Below, piece by piece: positions 16,905 to 25,330 of a stretch of DNA of 64,000 nucleotides. Every line of letters starts with the position of its first letter. The stretch's first letter is position 1. The notes under the pieces were generated by a model, which was not told where the DNA came from, searched no databases, and saw only the letters and a program-made list of their open reading frames with translations. The stretch covers positions 124,001 to 188,000 of the forward strand of contig NZ_KB903825.1 of NCBI RefSeq assembly GCF_000379825.1, given 5' to 3'. The position numbers were made by a program, and so were the translations under genes. This stretch comes from Longispora albida DSM 44784. Lineage in GTDB: Bacteria; Actinomycetota; Actinomycetes; Mycobacteriales; Micromonosporaceae.

Positions 16905-18485
16905 ATGTTTCAGCTCGCTGTGAGCGCTGCCACCGTGGCGTACCAGGAAAAAGTCGTTCTCGATCAGGTGTCCCTCTCTGTCCGCAGTGGAGAGAAGGCC
17001 GCAGTGATCGGCGAGAACGGCTCGGGGAAGTCGACGCTGCTCAGGCTGATCGCCGGACTCCAGGACCACCAGGGCGACGTGACTGTCTCCGCCCCTGGCG
17101 GCATCGGCTATCTCGGCCAGACGCTTGACCTGGATCCGGCGTTGACCGTCGACGACGCCATCGATGTCGCACTATCAGAACTGCGAGACCTGGAGCGTCA
17201 GCTCCGGGCTCTGGAAGCCGGCCTGACCGAAGAAACCCTCACTGTGTACGGCGATGTGCTGGCCGCGTTCGAGCAACGCGGCGGATACGAGGCGGACGCC
17301 AGGCTGGCGGGGGCACTGCACCACCTCGGGCTCGGCGGCCTCGGCCGCGACCGGATCCTCGGCACGCTCTCCGGCGGCGAGCAGTCCCGGCTGGGCCTGG
17401 CCTGCGTGCTCGCCGCGTCCCCCGAGCTGCTGCTGCTCGACGAGCCGACGAACCATCTCGACGAACAGGCGATGACGTGGCTGGAGAAGCAGCTGCGCGC
17501 CTACCGCGGCACGGTCGTCGCGGTCACCCACGACCGCACGTTCCTCGACCGGATCGCCACCACGATCCTCGAAGTCGACGGCGACCGGCGTACGGTGCAG
17601 CGCTACGGCGACGGCTGGACCGGGTACCTGACGGCGAAGGCCGCTGCCCGGCGGCGCTGGGAGCAGGAGTACGCGGCGTGGCTGGCCGAGATCGCCCGGC
17701 AGTCCGAGCTGGCCGACTCCGGCATCGAGGCAATCAACGCCGCGTACCCGAAACCCAAGGTCATCAAGAACTCTGGCCACCGGCGTGACCACGAGGGCGG
17801 CCTGTCCGCACAGGTACGCAACGCCCGCGAACGGCTCCGCCGCGCCGAGGACGACCCGGTGCCCCGCCCGCCGGACCCGCTGCGCTTCTCGGCCCAGCTG
17901 GCCGGCAAGCCAGCCGGGGCTGGGCTGGCGGACGTGGTGGTCGACGGGCGGCTCAAGGTACCGGAGTTCGCCGTCGAGCCCGGCGAGCGAGTCCTGATCA
18001 CCGGCCCGAACGGCGCGGGCAAGACGACACTGCTGCGCGTCCTCGCCGGGGACCTCACGCCCGACCAGGGGACGGTGCAGCGGCCGGCCCGCTTCGGGTA
18101 CCTCAAGCAGGAAGTACCGGCGGTCCCGCCCGGGGCGACGGTCCTGTCGGCCTTCGCCGCAGGGTTGCGCGGGCAGCCAGAGGACCACGCCGAACGGCTG
18201 CTGCGCCTCGGACTGTTCACTGTGGACGATCTCCACCGCCCCGTCCGGGTACTGTCGATCGGCCAGCAGCGCCGCCTCGAACTGGCCCGGCTCGTCACCC
18301 GCCCCGCCGGGCTCCTCATCCTCGACGAGCCGACGAACCACCTGTCACTGAACCTGATCGAGGAGTTCCAGGAGGCGCTGGCCGCCTACCCGGGGACGAT
18401 CATCGCCGTCTCCCACGACCGGAGCTTCCGGCGCTGGTTCACCGGCACCCAGCTGACCATGCAGGACGGCCAGCTGATCGGCTAG
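16905..18485 (+). CDS. ABC-F ribosome-protection protein (macrolide/lincosamide/pleuromutilin resistance type)
   Basis: The 526-aa soluble protein has two ABC domains: Walker A GENGSGKST, signature LSGGEQSRL, Walker B LLLLDEPTNHLD; then GPNGAGKTT, LSIGQQRRL (diverged signature) and LLILDEPTNHLS. There are no membrane segments, so it is not a pump; such proteins bind the E site and displace drugs from the ribosome. Its closest known types are actinomycete self-resistance ABC-F proteins such as TlrC, OleB and CarA. ATG at 16905 follows GAAGGAAG. The leader-peptide attenuator upstream supports an antibiotic-response role. A hairpin terminator follows. Confidence 0.9.
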   Translation: MFQLAVSAATVAYQEKVVLDQVSLSVRSGEKAAVIGENGSGKSTLLRLIAGLQDHQGDVTVSAPGGIGYLGQTLDLDPALTVDDAIDVALSELRDLERQLRALEAGLTEETLTVYGDVLAAFEQRGGYEADARLAGALHHLGLGGLGRDRILGTLSGGEQSRLGLACVLAASPELLLLDEPTNHLDEQAMTWLEKQLRAYRGTVVAVTHDRTFLDRIATTILEVDGDRRTVQRYGDGWTGYLTAKAAARRRWEQEYAAWLAEIARQSELADSGIEAINAAYPKPKVIKNSGHRRDHEGGLSAQVRNARERLRRAEDDPVPRPPDPLRFSAQLAGKPAGAGLADVVVDGRLKVPEFAVEPGERVLITGPNGAGKTTLLRVLAGDLTPDQGTVQRPARFGYLKQEVPAVPPGATVLSAFAAGLRGQPEDHAERLLRLGLFTVDDLHRPVRVLSIGQQRRLELARLVTRPAGLLILDEPTNHLSLNLIEEFQEALAAYPGTIIAVSHDRSFRRWFTGTQLTMQDGQLIG

Positions 18486-18490
18486 CAACC

Positions 18491-18525
18491 CCGGCCGGCA
18501 GCGTCCAGCACACGCTGCCGGCCGG
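18491..18525. terminator. Bidirectional hairpin terminator after ABC-F
   Basis: Perfect 14-bp arms, CCGGCCGGCAGCGT and its complement, with a 7-nt loop, 6 nt after the ABC-F stop and between convergent genes. Confidence 0.75.
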
Positions 18526-18641
18526 TCGGCTTCACGCTCTCCGGCGTACAGGTGGGGCGGAGAAGCCCCGCCGCATGCTGGGTCTGCCCGGCTCCCGCAG
18601 AAACCCGGCGATCTGACGAGGCGGAGGATCATGGGCGCCAG

Positions 18642-18887
18642 TCAGCTTTTGCCGTACTTGCGGTGGAACTTCTCGACGCGGCCGGCCGTGTCCATCACGC
18701 GCTGGCGCCCGGTCCACAGGGGATGGCTCGCGGCCGAGATCTCCACGTCCACGACGGGATAGGTCCGGCCGTCCGTCCAGACGATCGTTTTGTCGCTGGT
18801 CATGGTCGACCGGGTCAGGATGGCGAAGTCGGCGCTCTTGTCGCGGAAGACCACGTAGTCGTACCGGGGATGGATGTTCTTCTTCAT
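18642..18887 (-). CDS. rpmE2: Ribosomal protein bL31 type B (Cys-less)
   Basis: The 81-aa sequence, beginning [14 protein letters not shown] and ending [11 protein letters not shown], is a type B bL31 with no cysteine, so it cannot hold the zinc of the normal form. Cys-less copies replace the zinc form under zinc starvation and free zinc for other uses. It starts 4 nt after the COG0523 gene stop, with GAGG upstream, so the two form an operon opposite a Cys-less bL33 gene and a Zur-like box. Confidence 0.95.
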   Translation of the reverse strand: MKKNIHPRYDYVVFRDKSADFAILTRSTMTSDKTIVWTDGRTYPVVDVEISAASHPLWTGRQRVMDTAGRVEKFHRKYGKS

Positions 18888-18891
18888 GACC

Positions 18892-20082
18892 TCAGGTCCT
18901 CTCCAGGGTGAAGCAGCCTGTGAACGGGTCGTCCCAGGTGATCCAGGTGGGCATGCCCTCGGATAGTTCGGCGTCGGTGAGCAGGCAGGAGTCGAGCAGC
19001 TCGCGGAGGGCTGCGATGTCGAGGTCCACACCAGTGAAGGCCAGCCGGGTACACCGGTCGCCGTAGTAGGGGTCCCAGTGCGCCGCCGCCGTGATCTGCC
19101 GGTACGGGCTGGCTTCTGTCCAGTGGTCGCCGGGCAGGGACGCCAGCCACCGGCCGAGGCCGCTGAGGGCCACGCCGCCGCCCGCCGACTCCCAGGCGAC
19201 CACGGTGCCCGGCTGGCTCGCGAGCCACATGTGCCCCCGGCTGCGCACGCACCCCGCCGTGATCTCTTCGAGGGACTCGTGCAGCCGCTCAGCGTGGAAG
19301 GGGCGGCGGGTCGCGTACACAGTGGACACGATGTCGCAGTCGGCTGGGCCGCTCGCTCCGACCAGGTATCCCTCAAGGCCCCGGGCCAGGATCGCCGGGC
19401 GGGTGGCGCTGTGGTCGCGGCGGCCCAGGACCTCGGCTGGGCTTTCCGCGAGGGCTGCCCACGGGGCGAGCCTGCGCAGGAGTACCCGGAGCTGCGCGGT
19501 GCCGTACGCGCCGTCCGGCGAGGAGCCGTGCAGCCAGACGACGTCGGCGTACTCGACCTGCCGGGCGACCACGTCAGCCACGCCCCGGTTGTCGTCGTCC
19601 GCTGCGTGGGCGCCACGGTGCCGGAGTTCGTCCTCGCTGGTCAGGTCGGCGAGGAAGGAGGCGGCGTCGGCCACTGTCACGTATGTGGTGATCCGCACCG
19701 ACTCGCCGGCGGGCGCGCCGTCCACCAGGCAGTGCCCGCACGCCTCGGCCACGGCCTCGGGCTCGACGGCCGCCGGCAGGACCAGTACCTGGTCGCGGGC
19801 CGGGAACCTGCGGGCCAGCCGGACCATAGCCGGCAGCACGTCCTCCCGGAGGGTGCAGGACACGCAGCCGTGTACGAGGTCCACGCGCTCGTCCTCCAGC
19901 ACGCCCTCAGCACCCCAGACGAGCCGGTGCACCGTGCCGCCGGTCAGCGCGTGCCGGATCACGACGAGGCTGGGGTCCGTCTCCAGCAGGGCGCCGGCCG
20001 CCGCGCCGCTCGCCTCGGCCGAGAACCCGCCGACCACCGTGACGGCGGGCCGCAGGTCCGTGAGCAGGCGCACCTCGCGCAT
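18892..20082 (-). CDS. COG0523 (CobW-like) zinc-homeostasis protein with degenerate P-loop
   Basis: This 396-aa protein has the COG0523 metal motif as GCVSC near residue 72 and the C-terminal CobW_C domain ([15 protein letters not shown]). The family are G3E GTPases thought to deliver zinc under starvation. The Walker A loop, normally GxxxxGKTT, is here [16 protein letters not shown] with no GKT, so GTP binding is questionable; similar degenerate forms occur next to Cys-less ribosomal protein genes in actinomycetes. It has TGGAGG before its ATG and lies between the Zur-like box and bL31. Confidence 0.85.
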   Translation of the reverse strand: MREVRLLTDLRPAVTVVGGFSAEASGAAAGALLETDPSLVVIRHALTGGTVHRLVWGAEGVLEDERVDLVHGCVSCTLREDVLPAMVRLARRFPARDQVLVLPAAVEPEAVAEACGHCLVDGAPAGESVRITTYVTVADAASFLADLTSEDELRHRGAHAADDDNRGVADVVARQVEYADVVWLHGSSPDGAYGTAQLRVLLRRLAPWAALAESPAEVLGRRDHSATRPAILARGLEGYLVGASGPADCDIVSTVYATRRPFHAERLHESLEEITAGCVRSRGHMWLASQPGTVVAWESAGGGVALSGLGRWLASLPGDHWTEASPYRQITAAAHWDPYYGDRCTRLAFTGVDLDIAALRELLDSCLLTDAELSEGMPTWITWDDPFTGCFTLERT

Positions 20083-20103
20083 TCCAGCCTCCAGGGAACA
20101 AGT

Positions 20104-20124
20104 TGAAAATGATTGTCGTTATCA
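20104..20124. promoter_or_regulatory. Zur-like operator
   Basis: TGAAAATGATTGTCGTTATCA is a 21-bp imperfect palindrome (TGAAAATGA against TGATAACGA, 7 of 9 matching) of the actinobacterial Zur/Fur type. It lies in the divergent promoter of the COG0523/bL31 operon and bL33, so zinc should repress both. Confidence 0.75.
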
Positions 20125-20218
20125 TAAGCACACGGGCAGGCGAGGCGACCTCACGGGGGCCGGCTCACCGGTACGGCAGAAGCTCTGCCCACAAGGAAGA
20201 CAGGAAGGAAGCACTGAG

Positions 20219-20389
20219 ATGGCGAAGCCGACCGGCGTACGCCCGATCGTCAAGCTCCGCTCGACGGCCGGCACCGGCTACACCTACGTCACCCGCAAGA
20301 ACCGGCGCAACGATCCCGGCCGGCTGGTGCTCCGCAAGTACGACCCGATGGCCCGGAGGCACGCCGAGTTCCGGGAGGACCGCTCATGA
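20219..20389 (+). CDS. rpmG: Ribosomal protein bL33 (Cys-less)
   Basis: The 56-aa protein ([20 protein letters not shown]...) is a bL33 without the CxxC pairs, the zinc-independent form. AGGAAGGA lies before the ATG. It is divergent from the COG0523/bL31 operon over the Zur-like box and should be made when zinc is scarce. The LAL regulator gene ends 25 nt after it, in the opposite direction. Confidence 0.95.
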   Translation: MAKPTGVRPIVKLRSTAGTGYTYVTRKNRRNDPGRLVLRKYDPMARRHAEFREDRS

Positions 20390-20413
20390 CGGAGGAAAGG
20401 GAAGCCAGGCTGG

Positions 20414-23122
20414 TCAGCCGTTCGGCGCCCTGCTGATCAGCTCGGCGCGGTTGCGGACGCCGAGGCGGCGGAAGAGGCGGGTCAGGTTGGCCTCCACCGC
20501 CTTCACGGACAGGTGCAGGATGCCGGCGATCTCGCGGTTCGTCGCACCGGCCCTGACCAGCTCGGCGATCCGCAGCTCCACGTCGGTCAGCGGGCCCTCG
20601 GTGTCGAGTCTGGACAGTTCGACCCGGGTGTACTCCTGCCACGGCTGGTTGCCGGCGTGCGCGAACCGGCTCAGCGCCTCCTGGAGCGACGTGCGCGCGG
20701 CCGCACGCCGGCGGGCCCGGCGCTCCAGGGCGGCCAGGCTCAGGTGGGCGCGGGCGATCTCCAGCGGGTACGGATGCTCGGCCGGGATCTCCGCGCGCAG
20801 CCGGTCGGCGGCCGCCCGCGCGTCCCCGGTGATCCCGGCGAGCATGGCGGCAGCCCGGGCGAGGCCGAGCCGGGCGACGTCACGGCCCAGCCGGTCCACT
20901 TCGGACAGTGTCTCGGTGATGACCCGGCCGGCCTCGGCCTGCGCCCCGGTGAGGGCCAGGTTCTCCGCGAGGTCCGCGTCGATCAGGATCGTGGTGGGGT
21001 CGGTGTATCCGAGGCCGTGCAGGATGCGCCGGGCCCGTTCCAGCTCGCGCACGGCACCGGACGGCCGCCGGAGCAGGATCTCCGCCCGGCCGCGCAGGCC
21101 GAGGGCATAGGCCAGCGGCTCGGGGTTACGTGCCCGCGCCGCCTGGGCGATCGCGTCGTCGAGCAGGCCGACCGCGCGCTCGACGGTGCCGCCGTTGAGC
21201 TCTGCCGACCCGAGCATCAGGGTCGCCGGGCCCTGCGGGTGCTCGACCTCCTCCGACAGCCGCCCGCCCAGCGTCCCGACCGCGCAGGCCTCGGCACTGC
21301 GGCCGGCCCGGTCGTAGATCGAGGCGAGGATGTAGAGCACGTCGCACAGGTCGTAGATCCGCCCGGCGCGTTCCACGTCGGCGCGCAGCCGTTCCTGGAT
21401 CCGGGTCGCCGCTTCCACCTCGCCCCGGCGGAGCTGCACCACCGCCCAGCTCAGCCGGAGGAACACGCTCGCCTTGGTCAGCGGCCGGCCCTCGGCCAGG
21501 TCACTCGCCCCGGCCAGGATCGCCTCGGCGCGGGCCGGGTCTCGCTGCAGCTCCAGGGGTACGCGCAGCGCCGCCGCCGACAGCCGCAGGTCCTCGTCGG
21601 CCCCGACCAGCGAGCCGAGCTCGTCCAGCGCGGCGAGGCCAGAGGATGCCCCGCCCGCGATGATCTCCTCTTCGGCCCTGCGCAGCCGGACCCGCACCGA
21701 CAGCGGAAGGTCACCCTGGGCGTCGGACTCGGCTGCGGCGAGGTGCTCGTCCACGCCGGCCCGGTCGAGCCCGGCCATCTCGACCAGCAGCAGCCGGGCT
21801 CCGACCCTGACCCGGGGGCTCGGGGCGCGCAGGGCGGCAGCGCAGTTGCTCCGGGCCTGGTCGGGCAGGCCGCCGGCGTAGGCGTACTCGGCGGCGTCCA
21901 GCAGCCGGGCGGACGCCACCTCCGGCTCGCCCGGGGTGTGGCCGGCGGCGAGCCGCGCCAGCTCGGCAGCTGTCGCCGGGGCGCCACGGGCCGCCGCGAC
22001 CCTGGCGGCACGGGCCAGCGCCTCAGCCAGCCCTGCGTCGGGTGAGGCCGTCGCGAGGGCGCGATGCCGGACCTGTTCCACGGGATCGTCCACGGCCTGG
22101 GCGAGGGCGGCGTGGGCCGCGCGGCGCTGCTCGGGTGTGGCGTCGGCGTAGACCAGCTCACCGAGCAGCGGGTGGCTGAACCGCCAGTCACCGCCTGGCT
22201 CGGCCAGGAGCACCCCGGCGTCGAGGGCGATGGCGAGCCCGGGATCGGAGGCCGGCAGCAGGGCCGGGGCTGGCCGGGCAGCCGCCGCGATCAGCAGCAG
22301 CGTGCTCATCGCCGGGTCGGGCAGCGCGGCGAGCCGGTCGGCCACGAGCTGGCGGAGGCGTTCCGGTACGGGCAGCGGATCGTCCGGCCCCACCGGCTCG
22401 CCCCGCCGGCGCAGTGCCCGGCCGAGTTCGAGGGCGTAGAGCGGGTTGCCCCCGCTGGCGGCGCGTACCCGGCTGAGCGTCTCCGTCGGCAGCGCCATGT
22501 CGAGCCGGCTGCGCAACAGCTCCCCGAGCAGGATCTCCGGGAGCCCGTCCAGCCCGACCTCCAGCCGGGGGGCCGGCATCAGCTCGGCGGAGAACGGCTC
22601 GTCGCCGGCGGTGATGCGCTCGGCTGCCAGTACCCTGACGGGCCTGCCGTCGAGCCTGCGGGCCGCGAAGGCCAGCACGCCACCGCTCGCCGGGTCGAGC
22701 CAGTGCACGTCGTCGAGAACCAGGAGCACCGGCTGCCGGTCGGCGAGCGCACGCAGCAGCTCGACGACGGCGATGCGGATGGCGAGGGGGCCGGTGGCCT
22801 CGCCGGTACGCGGGGCACTGCGCAGCAGCGCGGTCTCCAGCGCGGCGCGCAGGTGCGGCGGCAGCGGCAGGTCCGGGGCTGCCAGCTGGGCGCCGAACAG
22901 GTCGAACAGGGCGAGATACGGCAGTTCGGCCTCCGCGGCCGATGGCGTGCTCCGCAGGACGAGCTGCCCGGATCTGGCCGCCTCCGCCGCGAGCGTGTCC
23001 ACCAGTGTGGACTTCCCGATGCCGGCGGGACCGTACAGGAGCACCCCGCCGGGACCCCGCAGATGGGTCCGGCAGCGTCCGAGCGTTTCCTCCCTGCCCA
23101 GCAGCCCCGACTCAACACTCAT
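20414..23122 (-). CDS. LAL-family LuxR regulator (AAA ATPase plus LuxR HTH)
   Basis: The 902-aa protein has an N-terminal AAA domain (Walker A GPAGIGKSTLV, Walker B VLLVLDDVHWLDP), a long TPR-like helical middle and a C-terminal LuxR HTH (LTDVELRIAELVRAGATNREIAGILHL). LAL regulators are large activators of secondary metabolite or sugar operons. I chose ATG at 23122, just before the conserved GLLGREETL start; the frame is open 135 nt further but without family likeness. It is divergent from the Cys-rich mini-protein gene, with a repeat-rich 259-bp gap, so that gene is a candidate target. Confidence 0.88.
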   Translation of the reverse strand: MSVESGLLGREETLGRCRTHLRGPGGVLLYGPAGIGKSTLVDTLAAEAARSGQLVLRSTPSAAEAELPYLALFDLFGAQLAAPDLPLPPHLRAALETALLRSAPRTGEATGPLAIRIAVVELLRALADRQPVLLVLDDVHWLDPASGGVLAFAARRLDGRPVRVLAAERITAGDEPFSAELMPAPRLEVGLDGLPEILLGELLRSRLDMALPTETLSRVRAASGGNPLYALELGRALRRRGEPVGPDDPLPVPERLRQLVADRLAALPDPAMSTLLLIAAAARPAPALLPASDPGLAIALDAGVLLAEPGGDWRFSHPLLGELVYADATPEQRRAAHAALAQAVDDPVEQVRHRALATASPDAGLAEALARAARVAAARGAPATAAELARLAAGHTPGEPEVASARLLDAAEYAYAGGLPDQARSNCAAALRAPSPRVRVGARLLLVEMAGLDRAGVDEHLAAAESDAQGDLPLSVRVRLRRAEEEIIAGGASSGLAALDELGSLVGADEDLRLSAAALRVPLELQRDPARAEAILAGASDLAEGRPLTKASVFLRLSWAVVQLRRGEVEAATRIQERLRADVERAGRIYDLCDVLYILASIYDRAGRSAEACAVGTLGGRLSEEVEHPQGPATLMLGSAELNGGTVERAVGLLDDAIAQAARARNPEPLAYALGLRGRAEILLRRPSGAVRELERARRILHGLGYTDPTTILIDADLAENLALTGAQAEAGRVITETLSEVDRLGRDVARLGLARAAAMLAGITGDARAAADRLRAEIPAEHPYPLEIARAHLSLAALERRARRRAAARTSLQEALSRFAHAGNQPWQEYTRVELSRLDTEGPLTDVELRIAELVRAGATNREIAGILHLSVKAVEANLTRLFRRLGVRNRAELISRAPNG

Positions 23123-23290
23123 CGGCACAGTGTGCGCTTCATCACCCGAACACGGAAGACCGTTAAGGAACGCGAACGCCGACGGGGAAAGCCAGCGGGC
23201 GACCCTCACACTCTCCGGCGCGCCGTGATCTCCGGGCAACGTCACAAGGGAGTGCACAAGGGTCGGTCAAGGGACGGCGGCAATCCGGGA

Positions 23291-23326
23291 ACATGTATCG
23301 ACACATGTATCTGTGTCGAATACGGT
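23291..23326 (+). promoter_or_regulatory. Candidate regulator site and -10 box before Cys-rich mini-protein 1
   Basis: Two direct repeats ACATGTAT (23291-23298 and 23303-23310) overlap an inverted repeat with TCGACAC (23298-23304) and GTGTCGA (23313-23319). A TACGGT hexamer at 23321-23326 may be the -10 box. The rest of 23123-23381 shows no gene. Confidence 0.45.
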
Positions 23327-23381
23327 GCGAGGCGTCGCCGGTGCGACGGGGCACCGGCACTCTCACCACACGGGAGGAAAA

Positions 23382-23591
23382 ATGATCGGAAAGCTCAGCG
23401 ACCGGCTGCTCGGCCTGCTCGTTCCCCGGGCCACCGCGCGGGCCGGCTGCGCCGGGGAGTTCAAGCAGACCCGGTGCGCCGGCCACCAGGCCTGCCCGGG
23501 CAGGGAGCGCCAGCAGTACCGCTGGTGCGAGTACAACGGTGACTGCACTGTCTTCTGTGGCTCGTGGACGTGGGGCGCCTGCGGCTGCTGA
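23382..23591 (+). CDS. Cys-rich mini-protein 1 (69 aa, 8 Cys)
   Basis: ATG at 23382 follows a strong GGGAGGAAA site. The N-terminus MIGKLSDRLLGLLVPRATAR is an amphipathic leader-like segment; the rest has Cys at 23, 32, 38, 49, 55, 59, 67 and 69, ending GACGC. It is clearly related to the 54-aa protein at 36413: both begin M-x-[GR]-L-x-D-[RK]-LLG-x-LVP-[RK]-A and share DCTVxC near the end. There is no Sec signal and no adjacent modifying enzyme or transporter. It could be a ribosomal peptide precursor, an exported disulfide-rich peptide or a metal-binding protein. Not a family I can name. Confidence 0.75.
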   Translation: MIGKLSDRLLGLLVPRATARAGCAGEFKQTRCAGHQACPGRERQQYRWCEYNGDCTVFCGSWTWGACGC

Positions 23592-23645
23592 CAGCTGACG
23601 TGAACCGGCGGGGGCTGGCCGAAGGTGAGGCGGCAGGCCCCTGCC

Positions 23646-23651
23646 TATACT
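23646..23651 (+). promoter_or_regulatory. -10 box of a leaderless GNAT transcript
   Basis: TATACT ends 8 nt before the ATG at 23660, and no ribosome site precedes that ATG, so transcription probably starts at or next to it. Confidence 0.6.
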
Positions 23652-23659
23652 CCCTGGTC

Positions 23660-24082
23660 ATGGAATCAGCGGGGAAGATCGTCACTGGTACGGAGGACGC
23701 GGACCTCAAGGCACGCCTCGACGCGGAACTGACGGCCTTCAACCGGGCCGCGACCGGCGCGAGCGACGAGCAGGAACTGTCGGTCAAGGTCACGGACACC
23801 GAGGGTGAGCTGATCGGCGGCCTGACCGGCTGGACCTGGGGCGGCTGCGCCGGCATCAACATGCTCTGGGTGCACGCCGACCACCGCCGCGACGGCTGGG
23901 GCCGCCAGCTGATCGCCGCCGCAGAGGAGGAGGCCCGCCGGCGCGGCTGTACCCGGATCGTCGTGTCCTCGATGACCTTCCAGGCCCCCGAGTTCTACCG
24001 TGGCCTCGGCTACCTGGAGACCGGCCGTACCCAGGGCCTGCCGGCCGGCGCCGCCGACGTGCACTTCCACAAGCCGCTGTGA
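23660..24082 (+). CDS. GNAT N-acetyltransferase
   Basis: The 140-aa protein has the GNAT acetyl-CoA motif A (HADHRRDGWGRQLIAAAEEEARRRG) and the later motif B (FYRGLGYLETGR). Its substrate is unknown. A longer frame exists, but ATG at 23660 is preferred because a TATACT -10 box lies 8 nt upstream, within that longer frame. Its stop is the first base triplet of a perfect palindrome shared with the convergent MFS gene. Confidence 0.85.
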   Translation: MESAGKIVTGTEDADLKARLDAELTAFNRAATGASDEQELSVKVTDTEGELIGGLTGWTWGGCAGINMLWVHADHRRDGWGRQLIAAAEEEARRRGCTRIVVSSMTFQAPEFYRGLGYLETGRTQGLPAGAADVHFHKPL

Positions 24083-24130
24083 TCGTGGGACCCCTCAAGT
24101 CGCTATAGCGACTTGAGGGGTCCCACGATC
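24081..24130. repeat. Perfect 50-bp palindrome (family P1, copy 1)
   Basis: 25-bp arms with no loop are centred on CGCTA|TAGCG; the outer part reads GATCGTGGGACCCCTCAAGT and its complement. It covers the stop codons of both the GNAT gene and the convergent MFS gene, so it is a likely bidirectional terminator. A second copy lies at 30909-30950. Confidence 0.9.
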
Positions 24131-25276
24131 GTGACACCGGGCCCGCCAGGCGATGAGGGCCGCGGCGAGCGCGGCGAGCGCGCACAGCGGCCACAGCAGT
24201 CCCGGGGCCAGGCCGTAGACGAGGGCTCCGACGGGTGGGGCGAGCATCGAGCCGCTGGTGGCCGCGCCCATGTAGAGGCCCTGGTACCTGCCTTCCATCC
24301 CGGGCGGCGCGGAGTCGAGCACGTGCGCGGTGGCCGTGGTCTTGTAGAGGATCTCGCCGATGGTGAGCACGACCATCGCGGCGACCATCAGCCACGCGGC
24401 CCGGCCGAGGCCGAAGACGGCGAAGCCCAGCCCGACCAGCCCGTATCCGGCCGCGATGATCACCAGCGCCGGCCGCTTCCGCAGGGCGACGGCCGCCGGG
24501 ATCTCCAGGCACAGGATCATGCCGGAGCCGATCGCGATCAGGGCGGCGTAGAGGCCGACGGGGTGGCCGCTGTCGCGCAGGTAGACGGGCAGGGTCGAGT
24601 AGAGCTGCCGGTAGACGAGGTCCACGACGACGATGGCCGGCAGCAGGATCAGCAGGCTGCGATCGGCCACGACGGCCCGCCACAGCTTCCGTTCCGCCGG
24701 CTTGCCCGGCCTGATCGGTTCCCGTGGCGGCTCGCCCGGCAGCAGCCGTGCGGTCACGGCGCGCACGGCCAGCGTGACAAGACCATCAAGAACAAAGAGC
24801 AGTTCGATGTTGTACGCCATGAGCAGCGCCCCCAGCGGCGGCCCGATCACGCACCCCGCGTTGAACGCCGCCCGGCTCACCGCGACCGAGCGCCGCCGGT
24901 CGCCGGGCTCGACGGCGAGCGCGACCAGCGCGCCCTGTGACACCCCGGCCGTCGCGCCCGCGTACCCGAGCACCGGCATGGCCAGGAACAGCAGCCACAC
25001 CGGCTGCCACGGGATCGTCATCACGCCGATCCCGCCCACAGTGGACGCGAGGAGCATGACCCGCCGGTGCCCGTAGTGGTCGCCGAACCAGCCGCCGGTG
25101 AAGTTGCCGATCAGCACGCCGGCTCCGAGCCCGCCGCTGATCAGGCCGGCCGTGGTCAGGCTGAGACCGCGCGGGCCGGACAGGTAGAGGAACAGGTAGA
25201 GGGAGACGAAGCTGCCGATGGCGTTGACGAACCGCCCGGCAGCGAGGGTCCACACGATCCGGGGAATGCCGCGCAT
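24095..25276 (-). CDS. MFS exporter (multidrug type)
   Basis: The 393-aa protein has about 12 membrane helices and the MFS motif A between helices 2 and 3 (GNFTGGWFGDHYGHRR, near residue 60). It resembles drug:proton antiporters; the substrate is unknown. ATG at 25276 (MRGIPRIVW) fits the family start better than the outer ATG at 25318. Its last codons run into the palindrome, giving the tail RGTPQVAIAT. It is divergent from an HxlR-peroxiredoxin fusion, which probably regulates it. Confidence 0.85.
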   Translation of the reverse strand: MRGIPRIVWTLAAGRFVNAIGSFVSLYLFLYLSGPRGLSLTTAGLISGGLGAGVLIGNFTGGWFGDHYGHRRVMLLASTVGGIGVMTIPWQPVWLLFLAMPVLGYAGATAGVSQGALVALAVEPGDRRRSVAVSRAAFNAGCVIGPPLGALLMAYNIELLFVLDGLVTLAVRAVTARLLPGEPPREPIRPGKPAERKLWRAVVADRSLLILLPAIVVVDLVYRQLYSTLPVYLRDSGHPVGLYAALIAIGSGMILCLEIPAAVALRKRPALVIIAAGYGLVGLGFAVFGLGRAAWLMVAAMVVLTIGEILYKTTATAHVLDSAPPGMEGRYQGLYMGAATSGSMLAPPVGALVYGLAPGLLWPLCALAALAAALIAWRARCHDRGTPQVAIAT

Positions 25277-25318
25277 GGCCGGTACCCTAACCTGACTCAG
25301 TCTCTTTTGGGAACTCAC

Positions 25319-25324
25319 TATACT
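25319..25324 (+). promoter_or_regulatory. -10 box of the HxlR-peroxiredoxin gene
   Basis: TATACT ends 6 nt before the ATG at 25331 and no ribosome site is present, which indicates a leaderless transcript. Confidence 0.6.
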
Positions 25325-25330
25325 GGGCCG

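Noticed and set aside
16880-17128. Reading frame starting MSFFEGSTHV inside the ABC-F leader and gene
   Set aside because: Its ATG overlaps the attenuator, but the frame runs antiphase into the ABC-F gene and its translation has no coding character; it may at most be a second short leader.
23382-23591. Lanthipeptide or lasso peptide assignment for the Cys-rich mini-protein
   Set aside because: No LanM/LanB, B1/B2 or other maturation enzyme is encoded in the window, and the leader does not match a known class.
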